Shown here one piece after another: positions 27,561 through 36,313 of a stretch of 64,000 bases of DNA. The stretch is from Pycnococcus provasolii. Lineage: Eukaryota; Chlorophyta; Pseudoscourfieldiophyceae; Pseudoscourfieldiales. The stretch spans positions 620,001 through 684,000 of the forward strand of contig CP150547.1 of the NCBI GenBank assembly GCA_049487715.1. The letters run 5' to 3'. Position 1 is the first letter of the stretch. Each line of letters starts with the position of its first letter. A program made the translations under genes and the position numbers. The notes under the pieces were generated by a model, which worked only from the letters and a program-made list of their open reading frames with translations, was not told where the DNA came from and did not search any database.

Positions 27561-28015
27561 CCGAAGATGGGAGGCTGGAAAACTCTGCGGGATTGCCCGT
27601 TGTTGCTGTTGCTGCGGCGCCTGCGGCTTCTCCGTCGTCGTGGACACCGCTGACGGGTGTGAAGCGTCGTCAGCCTGAAGACGACACCAGCAACGTTGCG
27701 GACGGACAGCCAGCCCACTATGCCAACCAACTCATGTTCGTCCCGTTCGCATGGCCTCTACCGTCACTACCGTACATGAACACGCCGACGACAGGGGGTG
27801 TCTTCACTCACGGCGATCGCTCTGTCTTCAACAACGAAGTGGCGACTCCCCACCTCGGGCATGGCGATGCACCACCTGCCTACCAAGGCAACGCGTTTCA
27901 GCATTACCATAACCACCATCAGCACGTGACGCCGCTTGTTGTGGCGATACCACCACCGGCGACGCCGATGGCTGACAAACAAACACCACATGCATCAGCT
28001 GCAAAGAAAGAATAG
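26431..28015 (+). CDS. R2R3-MYB-like protein with tandem-duplicated DNA-binding domain, 5' end unclear
   Basis: The reading frame runs from 26431 to the stop at 28015. It starts inside an R3 remnant (LGNRWSKIAHALG), then has two complete R2-R3 pairs. R2 is VRWTDEEDSKLRELVQTHG...CRQRWLNHL and R3 is REPFSRDEDAKIIALQ...RWSKIAHALG...VRERWKVAL, with the spaced Trp pattern of MYB DNA-binding repeats. The repeats come from a 507-bp (169-codon) tandem duplication: GACAGTGCTGTGAGGG recurs at 26486, 26993 and 27500. The C-terminal ~150 residues are Pro/His-rich, like an activation region. No in-frame ATG precedes the first repeat; the first in-frame ATG is inside an R2 helix. The start is therefore undetermined, a missing exon or a truncated gene. 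Presumably a nuclear transcription factor. Its 3' end overlaps the convergent protease frame by 21 bp. Confidence 0.7.
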
Positions 28016-29368
28016 GGTAGGTCGAAACGATGTGAGCAGGGAAATCACGCGTGGTGGGAAAAAACAACAACAGTAACGAATATCTTGAGAAGTTTGCTTT
28101 TTCTTTTGTTGACACGGAACCGCTTCCATCAGAGAACGTCCCGCGAGCGCGCCGCTCGCACCCGCAGCTCGCATCACAAAGCCTGATAGCGCACGCTCGT
28201 GGTCCGCAGCCATGCGATCGAGCTGGTGTGCCGACGGAGCTTTCGTGTCGCTCACCTCAATCGTCATTTCGAGCGCGCCCGTCGACGCGTACAGGGCGTC
28301 CTGCAAAGTTCCACTCGCAGGGTACCACGCCGCGCCGTTCGTCACGCCGCCCGCAAACTGGCGCGACGACGTCGACGACGTGAAGCGAAGCGTGCACCGC
28401 TCCGAAAAGGTCGTGCCACCGAGCTGCGCGGCAAGGGCGCTCTCGTCCGAAAGGCGCACGCTCGTGTCACTGAGCGCCAGACCACCCGCCATTCCCATGC
28501 ACGACACCTGGCCCTCGGTCGTATCGGAGGTGGCCACAATCACCTCCACGGTGCGCGCACCCTCGGGCCACGCATTCAGCTTCACCTGCACCAGTCCCGC
28601 GGAGCCACCCTCCGTGGTGACGACTCCCGCACCCGACCCGTCGGGTGACAGAGCAAGCAGGCGATCTGCGGTCATGGCTGGCGTCGACGATGCAACGGAG
28701 TTCACGGCGTACGTCGACGAACCATCTCGCGCGTCCATCTTGCGCACGCCGGTGTTCACGGGCATCAGCCACCTTCCAAGCCCGCTGTCGTACGCGCGGC
28801 TGAGACGCCCGAAGAAGTCGTATCCGTTGTTGTCGGGGCAGCTCGCGCTACCTCCGCTGAGCACGGCCACGAGACGCTTCGTCGTGGCGTCAAGCAGTCC
28901 GCATCCCGAGCTGCCGCGCTCCGTGGTGCCGTCGTCCCACCCACTGACGAGGAAGTGCGTGTTCGGCACGCGGTCGCAGAACGTGCACGTTGTGAGAGAC
29001 GCGCGGTGGCGATCGAGGCTGATCTTCTTGTAGTCGCTGCTGGGATGGTGGATTGCGAAGCTGCTCTGGGGCATGTTGTCCACCTCCGTATCCCATCTTT
29101 GGTAGTATGGACGGTAGTGGCTCGGAATCGGGCTCGTGATTTCAAGCAAGATGGTGTCGCTCGGTCGATCCGCGAACAGCAGACGCGCACCCTGCACAAA
29201 CTCGTCGAAGCGGCGCGGTGCGGCGAAGCGGCTGCACTCACGCTCGTAATTGAAGAGGAATCCCCAGTAGTCGACGCTCTGCCCGCCCGAGTCGCCGAGG
29301 CAGTGGTGCGCGGTGATGACGTACTGCTTCGTGCTATCCTGCGTGGTGAGCAGTGTTCCCGTGCACAC
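27995..29368 (-). CDS. Trypsin-like serine protease, lysyl-endopeptidase type, 5' partial
   Basis: 457 codons, open from a GTG (29368); the frame stays open upstream without an ATG. The S1-type triad is readable: His22 in VITAHHCLG, Asp71 in SDTILLEI, Ser154 in RGSSGCGLLD. The TAHHC and GSSG forms, plus several Cys, resemble lysyl-endopeptidase/Glu-endopeptidase-like secreted proteases (established for bacterial API-type enzymes). Residues ~210-420 form a second beta-rich region of unknown type. No signal peptide is present although the family is secreted. A splice acceptor-like TTTTCAG lies at ~29396-29402 on the minus strand, so a 5' exon is likely missing from the frame, but only ~140 bp separate it from the helicase ATG. 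The last ~40 residues are Cys/Phe-rich and may be read-through. It could alternatively be a 5'-truncated pseudogene. Confidence 0.72.
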   Translation of the reverse strand: MCTGTLLTTQDSTKQYVITAHHCLGDSGGQSVDYWGFLFNYERECSRFAAPRRFDEFVQGARLLFADRPSDTILLEITSPIPSHYRPYYQRWDTEVDNMPQSSFAIHHPSSDYKKISLDRHRASLTTCTFCDRVPNTHFLVSGWDDGTTERGSSGCGLLDATTKRLVAVLSGGSASCPDNNGYDFFGRLSRAYDSGLGRWLMPVNTGVRKMDARDGSSTYAVNSVASSTPAMTADRLLALSPDGSGAGVVTTEGGSAGLVQVKLNAWPEGARTVEVIVATSDTTEGQVSCMGMAGGLALSDTSVRLSDESALAAQLGGTTFSERCTLRFTSSTSSRQFAGGVTNGAAWYPASGTLQDALYASTGALEMTIEVSDTKAPSAHQLDRMAADHERALSGFVMRAAGASGALAGRSLMEAVPCQQKKKQTSQDIRYCCCFFPPRVISLLTSFRPTLFFLCS

Positions 29369-29540
29369 AGCCTGTCCGCTCGTGCCTCCCGTCTGAAAAT
29401 CAGGGGACCAGAATGAATCGGGGACCCGACCGATTCTTTCCTTTCCCCGTCGCCGCCGCCACCCTGCCCTGCCCTCCCACGTCCCGTCCTTTCTCGGTTC
29501 TTCCCCCCAGCCCGCCGCCTTTCTTCATTCTCTCTTTAAT

Positions 29541-31313
29541 ATGTCCACATCCCCCATGCTCGCTAATAATACAGATGCTCCTGCTTCTCCTGAGGACCGT
29601 GCTGCACGCAAAGCCCTTAAGGCGGAACGCCGTGCTGCGAAAGCTTTAAAGAAAGAAGAAAAGAAGTCCGAGAAGGAGGAGAAGAAACGTAAGCGGTCAA
29701 CCTCACCCCCATCAGACTCTGATGTCGATGTCGATGTCACGCCGTCGCCATCTTCGGAGAACCTCAAGAATTTGTTAGCTAGTAAGCTGCAGAAAACACT
29801 CGAGAAGCAAGATGTCGCGGAGGCGGTCGTCACGAAGACTGCGGAAGTCATGACGTCCGCGGAGTACCGCAAGACGCACGACATACGCGTCGACAGCAGT
29901 GTCGAGGAGCCGTTCCAGACATTCGAGGATGCTAACTTCCAGCCACCTCTGTACGACGCCCTCAAAAAGCAGGGGTACCTCAACCCCACGCCCATTCAGG
30001 CGCAGGCGTGGCCCGTCGCGCTCAACGGAAGAGACCTCGTCGCCGTCGCGAAGACAGGTTCGGGAAAGACGTGCGGATTCATGATGCCCGCACTGCAGAG
30101 AATCGTTCAAGAGGGTGTCGCACCCCCGCCTAAGGGGTACCGCTCGCAGGAAGGATACTGGCGCACGGAGGCTGTGGAACCTAGCGTTCTCGTGCTCGCA
30201 CCCACGCGCGAGCTCGCTCAGCAGATTGGAGAGGAGGCTGTCAAGTTCACCGGTGCGGCGAAAGCCAGGGTCGTCGTGCTGTTCGGAGGCGCGCCGAAGA
30301 TGGAGCAAATGCGCGCCATGGCGCAGGGCGCGGATGTCGTCGTCGCCACGCCCGGACGTCTCGAAGACTTCCTCTATCCGAAAAATGGCCGCGATCCGCT
30401 CATCCGCGTACACAAGGCGAAGTACGTGGTGCTCGACGAGGCGGACCGCATGCTGGACATGGGATTCGAGCCGTCGATCAAGACGATTCTCGGCGAATGT
30501 CCGCCAGTGGGCGAGCGGCAGACACTCATGTTTAGCGCAACGTGGCCCAAGGCTGTGCAGGCCATCGCGCGGAAGTTCACGTCGCCTGGCCATGCACAAC
30601 TGTTCATCGGAGACTCGAGCCAGAAGCTCGTGTGCAACCCCAGCGTCGAGCAGACTGTTGAATTCATTCGCGAGGATGCGAAGATGGATCGCCTCGTTGA
30701 GCTCATGCGCCAGGAATGTGGCACAACGGAACGCGCCATTGTTTTTGCGGGAACGAAGCGACGCTGCGAGGACCTCAACCGCGAGCTCACACGCAAGGGC
30801 TTCCGAAGCGCGGGCGCCATCCACGGAGACAAGCTGCAGTGGGAGCGCGAAGCGGCGCTGAAGCACTTCAAGGACGGCAATCGCCCACTGCTCGTGGCGA
30901 CGGACGTGGCAGCACGAGGACTCGACATCCCGGGCGTGCGCGCGGTTTTTGTCTACGACTTTCCCGGCAGCACGGAGGACTACGTGCACCGCATTGGGCG
31001 CACGGGCCGTGCTGGCGCGACTGGCAAGGCTTTCTGCTTTTTCACGCGCAACAACGCCGATAATGCAAAGGAGTTCTGCAACCTGCTTCGCGAAGCGAAG
31101 GTGACGATCCCCGAGGAGCTCGCACAGCTGGCAGCGGTGAGCAAGGGTAAGAAGAACTCGCGTTATGGAGGAGGTGGACGAGGCGGCGGCGGCTTCCGCG
31201 GTGGACGCGGCGGCGGCGGCGGCGGCTTCCGTGGTGGACGTGGCGGCGGCGGCGGCGGTGGCGGCAACTGGCGCGGTGGTGGCGGCGGCGGCGGCGGCGG
31301 TAGGAGGTGGTAG
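29541..31313 (+). CDS. DEAD-box RNA helicase, DDX5/Dbp2-like, with RGG tail
   Basis: 590 aa from the ATG at 29541. All motifs are in order: Q motif YLNPTPIQAQAWP, motif I AKTGSGKT (~residue 170), Ia PTRELAQQ, Ib TPGRL, II DEAD (~299), III SAT, IV IVFAGTKRRCEDL, V TDVAARGLDIP and VI HRIGRTGRAG. The C-terminus is an RGG-box region (repeated GGFRGGRGG) that binds RNA. The N-terminal ~100 residues are Lys/Glu-rich, with an aromatic FEDANFQPPLYDAL just before the Q motif as in DDX5/Dbp2/RH20-type helicases. A short extra segment (PPPKGYRSQEGYWRTEAVEPS) sits between motifs I and Ia, similar to plant DEAD-box members. ATP-dependent RNA remodelling in the nucleus or nucleolus is the likely role. A TGTAA follows the stop. 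It shares a 170-bp divergent promoter with the protease. Confidence 0.93.
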   Translation: MSTSPMLANNTDAPASPEDRAARKALKAERRAAKALKKEEKKSEKEEKKRKRSTSPPSDSDVDVDVTPSPSSENLKNLLASKLQKTLEKQDVAEAVVTKTAEVMTSAEYRKTHDIRVDSSVEEPFQTFEDANFQPPLYDALKKQGYLNPTPIQAQAWPVALNGRDLVAVAKTGSGKTCGFMMPALQRIVQEGVAPPPKGYRSQEGYWRTEAVEPSVLVLAPTRELAQQIGEEAVKFTGAAKARVVVLFGGAPKMEQMRAMAQGADVVVATPGRLEDFLYPKNGRDPLIRVHKAKYVVLDEADRMLDMGFEPSIKTILGECPPVGERQTLMFSATWPKAVQAIARKFTSPGHAQLFIGDSSQKLVCNPSVEQTVEFIREDAKMDRLVELMRQECGTTERAIVFAGTKRRCEDLNRELTRKGFRSAGAIHGDKLQWEREAALKHFKDGNRPLLVATDVAARGLDIPGVRAVFVYDFPGSTEDYVHRIGRTGRAGATGKAFCFFTRNNADNAKEFCNLLREAKVTIPEELAQLAAVSKGKKNSRYGGGGRGGGGFRGGRGGGGGGFRGGRGGGGGGGGNWRGGGGGGGGGRRW

Positions 31314-31348
31314 CCGGTGGAATGTGCATTCAATTCATTCTTTTCTAT

Positions 31349-31353
31349 TGTAA
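31349..31353 (+). terminator. TGTAA poly(A) signal of helicase gene
   Basis: TGTAATTGA 36 nt after the helicase stop codon. Confidence 0.5.
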
Positions 31354-31409
31354 TTGATTGACGTGATATGGAAAACTAAGAGAAACAACAATAGACAAAA
31401 AAATTTCAA

Positions 31410-32309
31410 TTACTCGTCGTCAATGCGTTTGAATGACTTGTAGGAGACGATGGCATAAAAGGGATCATTCGCACTGCGTTCAGCGAGTCGATGAATCGCC
31501 TTTCCCACGGGCGTGTCCATCGCGGACAGGTATGCTTGCTGCAACGCTGACGGCGCATTTTGTAACGCTGATGGAAGGAGTGGTCCATCCCCAAGAGGAA
31601 CCTCCAAGATGGTCTCTGGTTCCGTGTAGCCTTTCACATTGCGCAAGTACGAACATACGAGCTGACACCTGGCATACCCAGTCGCATCTCGCCACGCGGC
31701 GACCGCCTTTTGGTAAAAAAGGCGATTTGAGAACGTAATGATCACGCAGCCACCAGGTTTCAGGACCCGTAGGCACTCTGCAAGCACTTCCTCCGGATAT
31801 TGCTTGTACTGTATGCTCACGCAGCACAGCACAGCGTCAAAGGTATTGTCCTCGTGCGGGAACGGCGATCGATCCTTGTTCAGGTTACGAACGAAGAACT
31901 GGTCAAGTTGTCTGTTGGCTGCGAGCTCGGCGGCGTTCATGCCATGCGCTGCGACAAAAGAGTAGTCTCGTTCCGACGGAAGGTGGCTCACCCATGACGA
32001 GCACATATCGAAGACGGCAGCCTCCTCCGTTGGGATTCGTTGGCGGTACAGTTCCGTGACTTGCGCGAGGAACGTGTCGTCGACGTGCTTGACCATTCTG
32101 GGCACCGTATAGAAGTTCCGGTCGTCGCCCGGGTCGAGCTTGGTCATGGCGGGTCCGTCGAGCGTACGTCGCAGGACCGCAGGACTATTGTTATTGTTGT
32201 TGTTGTTGGAGGAGGAGGAGGAGGAGGCGCGCGTGCTCACTGACGTGCGTGGTGTGCTTCTTCTTCTCATCACGCTTCCATGTTGTTGTCGTTGCATGAC
32301 GACGGACAT
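31410..32309 (-). CDS. Class I SAM-dependent methyltransferase, probably plastid
   Basis: 299 aa from the ATG at 32309 (an upstream TTG start lies in low-complexity DNA). The first ~45 residues are Arg/Ser/Thr-rich and free of acids (MRRRSTPRTSVSTRASSSS), a plausible plastid transit peptide, then poly-Asn. The methyltransferase core shows AAVFDMCSSWVSHLP (motif I variant), a FDAVLCCVSIQYKQYP segment and CLRVLKPGGCVIITFSNRLFY (motif III), the Methyltransf_11 layout. The canonical GxGxG of motif I is replaced by MCSSWVS, a variant typical of a plant/cyanobacterial group of uncharacterised methyltransferases. The substrate is unknown. Divergent from the DoxX gene. Confidence 0.78.
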   Translation of the reverse strand: MSVVMQRQQHGSVMRRRSTPRTSVSTRASSSSSSNNNNNNNSPAVLRRTLDGPAMTKLDPGDDRNFYTVPRMVKHVDDTFLAQVTELYRQRIPTEEAAVFDMCSSWVSHLPSERDYSFVAAHGMNAAELAANRQLDQFFVRNLNKDRSPFPHEDNTFDAVLCCVSIQYKQYPEEVLAECLRVLKPGGCVIITFSNRLFYQKAVAAWRDATGYARCQLVCSYLRNVKGYTEPETILEVPLGDGPLLPSALQNAPSALQQAYLSAMDTPVGKAIHRLAERSANDPFYAIVSYKSFKRIDDE

Positions 32310-32707
32310 CTTTGATATTTTTTTCGTCTTGTGTGTGGCTGGGAAGACGCCACCTCTGAGAGGCCGGTTGCTGGATATTTTTGCCAAACCCCTAAACCTC
32401 AAACCCCTAGCCCGAACCCAAACCCCTAATGCAATATCTAACCCCGAAATCTAACCCCGACCATTCGTGCCACTAACACGTGCCACTTCTCCCAAAGTAG
32501 TCCTTTAAAAATCTAGGGTAGAGTGGTAAAATCTTAGTTCTTATCTTTTTTTTTTTTTGTCTCCCCTTTTTATAATAGGAGTTGGTGTTATCGGGTGTTG
32601 TGCTGCGCCCCCGTGGCAGTGCATGCAGTGTGTGTGTGTGGCATTCCGATTCTCCATCGCATCGTCAACCTCGTTTACCTCGTCAAGTCACTTATTGTCG
32701 TATCGTC
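32310..32707. promoter_or_regulatory. Divergent promoter of methyltransferase and DoxX genes
   Basis: A 398-bp gap. It holds AAACCCCTAAACCTCAAACCCCTAG-type telomere-like motifs (about 32388-32455, listed here only as a pattern of AACCCCTA units), a T11 run near 32547 and a TATAATAGG box near 32571. Promoter function is inferred. Confidence 0.45.
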
Positions 32708-33229
32708 ATGCTCATGTCTCGCTCCACCTCCCTCCTTAGTGCACGTGGTGGTGCACGTGGCCTCCCCGCCATAGGAGGTGGCCGACGAAACTTGCGCTCC
32801 AGCGTCAAGGCGCGCGCGGAAGTGACGAACGATATTGGCGCGCTCGGCCTGCGACTCACGGCGTCGTCCCTGATGGTGCACAACGGTCTCGACAAACTGG
32901 CAGACCCAGAGGGCTTCGCGAAGTTCGTCGTCGAACCGTACCTTCACCTTCCCGAACCGGTGCTTCTCACATATCTCGCCGCCGGTGCGGAAATCGCATG
33001 CCCCGTCCTGCTCGTGCTTGGCTTCCTGACGCGACCAGCCGCTCTTGCGCTGCTCGGAACGATGGGTGCCGCCGTCTATTTCCACATCCAGCAGTCAGGC
33101 CTTGAAGGCTTTCCGCTCGCTGTCGTTGAAAATCACGCATACGCGTACGAGGCGGCTGCGCTATACTTTGCGATTTTCCTGTACCTCTTAGTTGCCGGTC
33201 CTGGTCGCTTCAGCATCGACGGCAAGTAA
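32708..33229 (+). CDS. DoxX-family membrane protein, plastid-targeted
   Basis: 173 aa from the ATG at 32708. Residues 1-35 form a transit peptide (MSRSTSLLSARGGARGLPA then VKARAE). The rest is a four-helix DoxX/TQO-small-subunit-like membrane protein: GLRLTASSLMVHNGLDKLADP, LLTYLAAGAEIACPVLLVLGFLTR, AALALLGTMGAAVYFHI and AYAYEAAALYFAIFLYLLVAGPGRFSID. The order and the helix-1 HNGLDKL signature fit the family. Bacterial DoxX members act with quinone oxidoreductases or in redox stress; the plastid role is not established. Both neighbouring genes are also probably plastid-directed. Confidence 0.85.
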   Translation: MLMSRSTSLLSARGGARGLPAIGGGRRNLRSSVKARAEVTNDIGALGLRLTASSLMVHNGLDKLADPEGFAKFVVEPYLHLPEPVLLTYLAAGAEIACPVLLVLGFLTRPAALALLGTMGAAVYFHIQQSGLEGFPLAVVENHAYAYEAAALYFAIFLYLLVAGPGRFSIDGK

Positions 33230-33366
33230 GTTTTTTTTAGGGGGGCTTCCTTAACAGCAACCGATGTGGGTGCCGGAAGGTGTATACATAGCTTCGTACT
33301 GCTACGGTGTTTTGTCTGAACAAATCATATATTTTGTGAAACGCTTTGCAGCGCTATGTGTTGAAC

Positions 33367-34188
33367 TTACACGAATTGAAGGTACTTGGAGTTGTACTCG
33401 GCATCCTCCGCCTCAAATAGTCTGTGCGTGTTCCAACAGTTCTCCCACTTCCCGAACGAGCGCACGACCATGATGAATATGAAGAACCGTTCCTTTCCAG
33501 CCTTGTCCAAAACCTTTACGTGACACTGCGTGCGTCCGTCGTCTCGTACGAACTCCTCTTCAATTTCCCAAGACTGGCAAGATACCAGTCCGTTCATGTG
33601 GTTGAGCGCCTTTCCCTGGAAATGGTCGTAATGATACATGTCCGAGCTGAAACCAAAGTATCTTGATCTCTCCATTGTTCCCGCGTCGACGGCAAATTCG
33701 TAGAGTACCTGCACGCCGTGGTCTTTTCTTGGGTCGTTGATGTCACGCATTGCCTTGAGCTGCAGGTTCACCGCGTCCGCACAGTCCTGAAGTTCGTGCG
33801 GGAAGTACTGCGGCGGGTTGCTTACATTCGTTGGCAGTCGGCAGATACCCAGGCACCTCGAGTCGTTCTCCTTGATGGGTGCGTCTGCACAGAACGGGCA
33901 CTCTTCGGCGGTAGTTCTTCTGCGTCGTTCGATAGGAATTTCCAGGATTTGTTCCGCTGACAACATCTGCTTGAAGGAGGACGACTCTCCGTTCCCGGAG
34001 GTCGCCAAGCACCTCGAAGCACATTTTCCATAAGAGGAGTTGTGACGATGACGTGCACCTGAGAGCCTGACGCTGGAGTAAGGAGAGAGACGAAATTGAA
34101 GAGGAAATGCCCCTGACACACGACTGCTTCCACAGCCGGCACTGCAGCACACAGGTGAAGAAACACGTACGCCCATGACGACGCCCAT
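33367..34188 (-). CDS. DUF4864-like protein, plastid-targeted
   Basis: 273 aa from the ATG at 34188. The N-terminal ~70 residues are Ser/Arg/Cys-rich without acids, a probable plastid transit peptide. A cysteine pair (AEECPFCADAP) near 100 is followed by SRCLGICRLP. The C-terminal ~130 residues (VNLQLKAMRDINDPRKDHGVQ, MYHYDHFQGKALNHM, FFIFIMVVRSFGKWENCW) match the pattern I know for DUF4864-like proteins: a helix with paired Asn-Asp, a phenylalanine-rich beta sheet and a terminal Trp. No function is known for the domain. The two CxxC-like motifs could bind zinc, which is inference. Head-to-head with the small membrane protein gene across a telomere-like tract. Confidence 0.62.
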   Translation of the reverse strand: MGVVMGVRVSSPVCCSAGCGSSRVSGAFPLQFRLSPYSSVRLSGARHRHNSSYGKCASRCLATSGNGESSSFKQMLSAEQILEIPIERRRRTTAEECPFCADAPIKENDSRCLGICRLPTNVSNPPQYFPHELQDCADAVNLQLKAMRDINDPRKDHGVQVLYEFAVDAGTMERSRYFGFSSDMYHYDHFQGKALNHMNGLVSCQSWEIEEEFVRDDGRTQCHVKVLDKAGKERFFIFIMVVRSFGKWENCWNTHRLFEAEDAEYNSKYLQFV

Positions 34189-34279
34189 GACGACGACAAT
34201 CCGAGTGAGTGATATCTCAAAGAGGTGGAGGAGCGATCTCAGCCGCAAACAGAACAGACGGGTCCCGAAATCCGGGGGA

Positions 34280-34297
34280 GGTTAGGGTTAGGGTTAG
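34280..34297 (+). repeat. Interstitial telomere-like TTAGGG tract
   Basis: Three GGTTAG units followed by degenerate TTCGGGTT/TTAGCAG copies to ~34330, in the 203-bp divergent promoter between the DUF4864-like gene and the small membrane protein gene. Confidence 0.85.
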
Positions 34298-34391
34298 CAG
34301 TAGTTCGGGTTTAGCAGTTCGGGTTAACCCTTATGGCCTTATTGCTCTGTCCGTCTTCCCCTCCCCTCATTCCGAAACCTTCTCGCTCGCG

Positions 34392-34652
34392 ATGACGATG
34401 ACGAACGTGCTGGTGACGTTAGCTGTTATCACAGGTGTCGGCGCGGCGATGCGGTACGACATGAAGTCGTCGTTAAACATGTTCTCTCGAAACGCCAAGC
34501 ACGTCAAGGCTTGGATGGAATCGGGAGCAGCAGCAGCATCTCACGAGCTGCCGAAGTCGTCGTCATCGTCGTCATCGTCGTCAACGGCAGAAAGCATAGG
34601 GAAAGCAGCAGCAGCAGCGAAACCTCAACCTCCTCCGTCCAAGTCCACATAA
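34392..34652 (+). CDS. Small single-pass membrane protein, unknown
   Basis: 86 aa from the ATG at 34392. One N-terminal hydrophobic helix (VLVTLAVITGVGAAMRYDM) is followed by a basic amphipathic stretch (LNMFSRNAKHVKAWME) and a Ser/Ala/Pro-rich disordered tail. The layout of a short TM helix then Arg-x-Asp-x-Lys and a charged helix resembles small organelle membrane proteins of plants and algae, but I cannot name one. It could be a mitochondrial or plastid envelope subunit. The Ser run is encoded by a (TCG/TCA)n repeat. Confidence 0.55.
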   Translation: MTMTNVLVTLAVITGVGAAMRYDMKSSLNMFSRNAKHVKAWMESGAAAASHELPKSSSSSSSSSTAESIGKAAAAAKPQPPPSKST

Positions 34653-34883
34653 CACGTTATGTTATGTTATGTGAATAGTGTCGTGCTCGATGAGGTGCCA
34701 TGGCTGTGGCCATGTATCCAGTCATAGTGTCTGTGCTTTGAACGTGTAAGTATTTTACCTTGAGAAACCTCCTTGATTCCCCTGGACTTGGAAGGCGCCG
34801 GCGACTTTCGGTCCATCTTCCCCCTCCCATTTTTCCCGGGACGTTTTCACTCCCCTTGCCGAAGGAAGGGATCACAACTCACA

Positions 34884-35444
34884 ATGTCCCCTCCCATGCC
34901 GTCGCCCGAGCTCGTCGCAAAAAGGCAGGCGCGACGCCAAAGCTTTACCACGGAACAACCTGAGCGACCTGCCGCTTTTGTCGTGCTCGACGACGACGAC
35001 GAAGACGAAGACAACCCAGACGACGAAGAAGAACTCGAGCGCGCCATCGCACTTTCTTTAGTCAACAGCACAAGTGATGCGCCGAGCACGTCCGCGCCCT
35101 CGAGAGCTGCGGACGCAGCACACGCCGAGGAGGCACGAAAGATGCTCAAGCTCATGCGCGGTGGTGAAGGCGTCGGAGGTGTGATGGCGCAACACCTAAT
35201 CAACGCGGCACGCCAGTGCGGACTTGGCGTTATCGCTGACGACCCGGCGAACGCAAACCTCATGGTTGCGTATGCAATCGCGTGTCGTGACGCTGGAACT
35301 TTCTCTGTGGACGCTTTGCAAGCCGTGCAGCACGCGAACCTCGATGGCGTGAGGTTGGACGCGAGCGACATCGCAAACATGCTCGCCGACGTGGAGCAGG
35401 CCGTTTTGCCTAAGAGGAAGAAGACGAGGAAGGCGAAGAGTTGA
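34884..35444 (+). CDS. Small protein with UIM-like motif, unknown
   Basis: 186 aa from the ATG at 34884. After a basic start, residues ~33-50 are almost entirely acidic. Then comes DDEEELERAIALSLVNS, which fits the ubiquitin-interacting motif (acidic cluster, then x-Ala-x-x-x-Ser). Residues ~75-170 are an Ala-rich helical domain ending in a very basic KRKKTRKAKS tail. Ubiquitin binding is inferred from the motif only. No orthologue recognised. Convergent with the FKBP-like gene. Confidence 0.6.
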   Translation: MSPPMPSPELVAKRQARRQSFTTEQPERPAAFVVLDDDDEDEDNPDDEEELERAIALSLVNSTSDAPSTSAPSRAADAAHAEEARKMLKLMRGGEGVGGVMAQHLINAARQCGLGVIADDPANANLMVAYAIACRDAGTFSVDALQAVQHANLDGVRLDASDIANMLADVEQAVLPKRKKTRKAKS

Positions 35445-35488
35445 AGCAGCTTCTGCCTTCTTTGATTGACGCAACGATGGTTTTGTAC

Positions 35489-35493
35489 TGTAA
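35489..35493 (+). terminator. TGTAA poly(A) signal of UIM-like gene
   Basis: TGTAATG 45 nt after the stop of the UIM-like gene; the convergent FKBP gene's own signal overlaps this gap. Confidence 0.5.
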
Positions 35494-35508
35494 TGTAGCA
35501 CTTGTACT

Positions 35509-35513
35509 TTACA
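35509..35513 (-). terminator. TGTAA poly(A) signal of FKBP-like gene
   Basis: TGTAAAG on the minus strand, 12 nt past the FKBP-like stop codon. Confidence 0.5.
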
Positions 35514-35524
35514 CGTTATTGCAT

Positions 35525-36313
35525 TTAGTCTGTGTTTGTGTTGCACGGGAACAGAGCTTGAGAGCAGCACAACACTGGGTCACTCGTTCGGTTCTTTCCT
35601 TCCGCCGTTCGGCCTTCATCGTCCACACAACGCAGTATCTCGACGTCTAATAGGACGTCCTCCATAGCCGGCGGACTTGCGACGAGTGGGCGGTCTTCAT
35701 CGCTCGCTCTTCCAAACAAGCCCGACAGCTGCGGCGGCGTTTGGCCAGCTCCCGTGGGCAACACCACGGATCGCCTTCCTCCAAAGCGCATTCCGCTCAA
35801 GCCGTCCCATAACCGCTCCGGCATCCAGAACGTTTCCAAGCCCACCTGCTCGAGCACAGGTTGGTCGACACCCTCACCCTCTCCACCCGTGTTGAGATAC
35901 ATGACTTCGTCGAGCTCCTGGTTGGGAAGCGGAATTGCCTTGTATCGTGGCACGCGAAAGAATCCTTTCACTCTCATGACGACCGCGTCACCCGTTCCGA
36001 TGACATCACCGTTTCCCACGATCGTGTCGCGAACAAGCAAGCCTCCTGGAAAGTCTTTGATGTCGTCGTCTTCCAAGTTACTGACATCTTCGTCATCAAG
36101 CGGCTGGGCAACCTCAGTGACTTCGATCGCAGGAGAGGCACTGTCAAAGACTGGCGGCTTAGAGAGAGACGCCTCAACTGGAGATGCCGCGACGGCGACG
36201 GGAAGACGTCGGGCCATCCGCAGTCCGCGCCGGCTCTTGTTATATGGTGGACGCCTATATGATAAGACACGAGAGGCACGACGAACACGTGACTCCGTCG
36301 GAGTGCCCATCAT
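35525..36313 (-). CDS. FKBP-type peptidyl-prolyl isomerase-like, plastid
   Basis: 262 aa from the ATG at 36313. The first ~45 residues are strongly basic (RVRRASRVLSYRRPP, NKSRRGLRMARRLPVAVAA) and acid-poor, a transit peptide. The FKBP fold is seen in VRDTIVGNGDVIGTGDAVVMRVKGFF (strands 1-2) and in WDGLSGMRFGGRRSVVLP, the equivalent of the family's W/G-LxGMxxGxxRxxxxP, and ends with DVLLDVEILRCV. The central segment is longer and loop-like relative to typical FKBPs, as in thylakoid-lumen FKBPs. Key aromatic pocket residues are only partly visible, so catalytic activity is uncertain. Divergent from the VPS13 gene. Confidence 0.72.
   Translation of the reverse strand: MMGTPTESRVRRASRVLSYRRPPYNKSRRGLRMARRLPVAVAASPVEASLSKPPVFDSASPAIEVTEVAQPLDDEDVSNLEDDDIKDFPGGLLVRDTIVGNGDVIGTGDAVVMRVKGFFRVPRYKAIPLPNQELDEVMYLNTGGEGEGVDQPVLEQVGLETFWMPERLWDGLSGMRFGGRRSVVLPTGAGQTPPQLSGLFGRASDEDRPLVASPPAMEDVLLDVEILRCVDDEGRTAEGKNRTSDPVLCCSQALFPCNTNTD

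Noticed and set aside
29775-30989. 404-codon minus-strand frame opposite the DEAD-box helicase
   Set aside because: All helicase motifs are on the other strand; this frame is Leu/Arg/His-rich antisense sequence.
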